Origin: an uncultured Kiritimatiellota bacterium
GTDB lineage: Bacteria > Verrucomicrobiota > Kiritimatiellia > RFP12 > UBA1067
Direction: 5' to 3'
Length of the DNA stretch: 6,487 bases
Assembly (NCBI GenBank): GCA_934675625.1
Contig: CAKURH010000133.1
Location: 1 to 6,487, forward strand
Shown here one piece after another: positions 6,412-6,487 of the stretch (position 1 is its first letter; every line of letters starts with the position of its first letter). The notes under the pieces were generated by a model. That model worked only from the letters and a program-made list of their open reading frames with translations. It searched no databases and was not told the origin of the DNA. The position numbers and the translations under genes were made by a program.

Positions 6412-6487
6412 CCGAGTTTGCCAGTTTGATTTCTGAAAAAGTCGTTTTCACCCAGTGGCGACGCGGGGTTGGCGCATATCGCCCTCA

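Noticed and set aside
6426..6487. Possible start of a new gene running off the window (open frame from TTG 6426).
   Set aside because: Short, no ribosome-binding site, non-ATG start and no recognisable protein sequence; it cannot be told from chance.

Overview
This is a GC-rich window (roughly two thirds G+C by eye, with strong G/C preference at third codon positions). It reads as part of a polysaccharide-degrading bacterium's chromosome. The mix of a GH106-type alpha-L-rhamnosidase, a large secreted parallel beta-helix protein and a 'NLIANPGFE...GW' carbohydrate-binding module in a high-GC genome resembles the Kiritimatiellae/Verrucomicrobia (PVC) group. That placement is an inference from style; no phylogenetic marker is present.

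Layout, all on the + strand: a complete tRNA-Val(GAC) with encoded CCA (2-78); a short AT-richer spacer with an extended -10 promoter; a broken gene remnant (about 174-961) encoding a CBM4/9-like module, missing its 5' part and carrying an apparent 1-base frameshift near 870; a 921-residue secreted multidomain beta-helix protein (986-3751); a 143-bp intergenic region with a 12-G tract, a promoter-like element and a Shine-Dalgarno; an 824-residue GH106-family protein (3895-6369); and a tail with another promoter-like element and no supported gene.

The two intact genes probably serve breakdown of a rhamnose-containing polysaccharide such as pectic rhamnogalacturonan or an algal/mucilage glycan. 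GH106 would release terminal L-rhamnose. The beta-helix protein, with lectin-like and carbohydrate-binding-like ends, would bind or cut the chain. The substrate is inference. The genes look like separate transcription units, because a promoter-like element stands before each.

Three things deserve attention. First, a 14-bp REP-like palindromic core (TGGGGACAGRCCCC) occurs four times at exact 24-bp spacing, in frame, inside the GH106 gene, and once more inverted 209 bp downstream in the same gene. Second, four similar extended -10 elements (TGNTANNNY) occur, one so close to the beta-helix start that its mRNA may be leaderless. Third, a G12 homopolymer lies upstream of the GH106 promoter. I see no defence system, mobile-element gene or CRISPR array.
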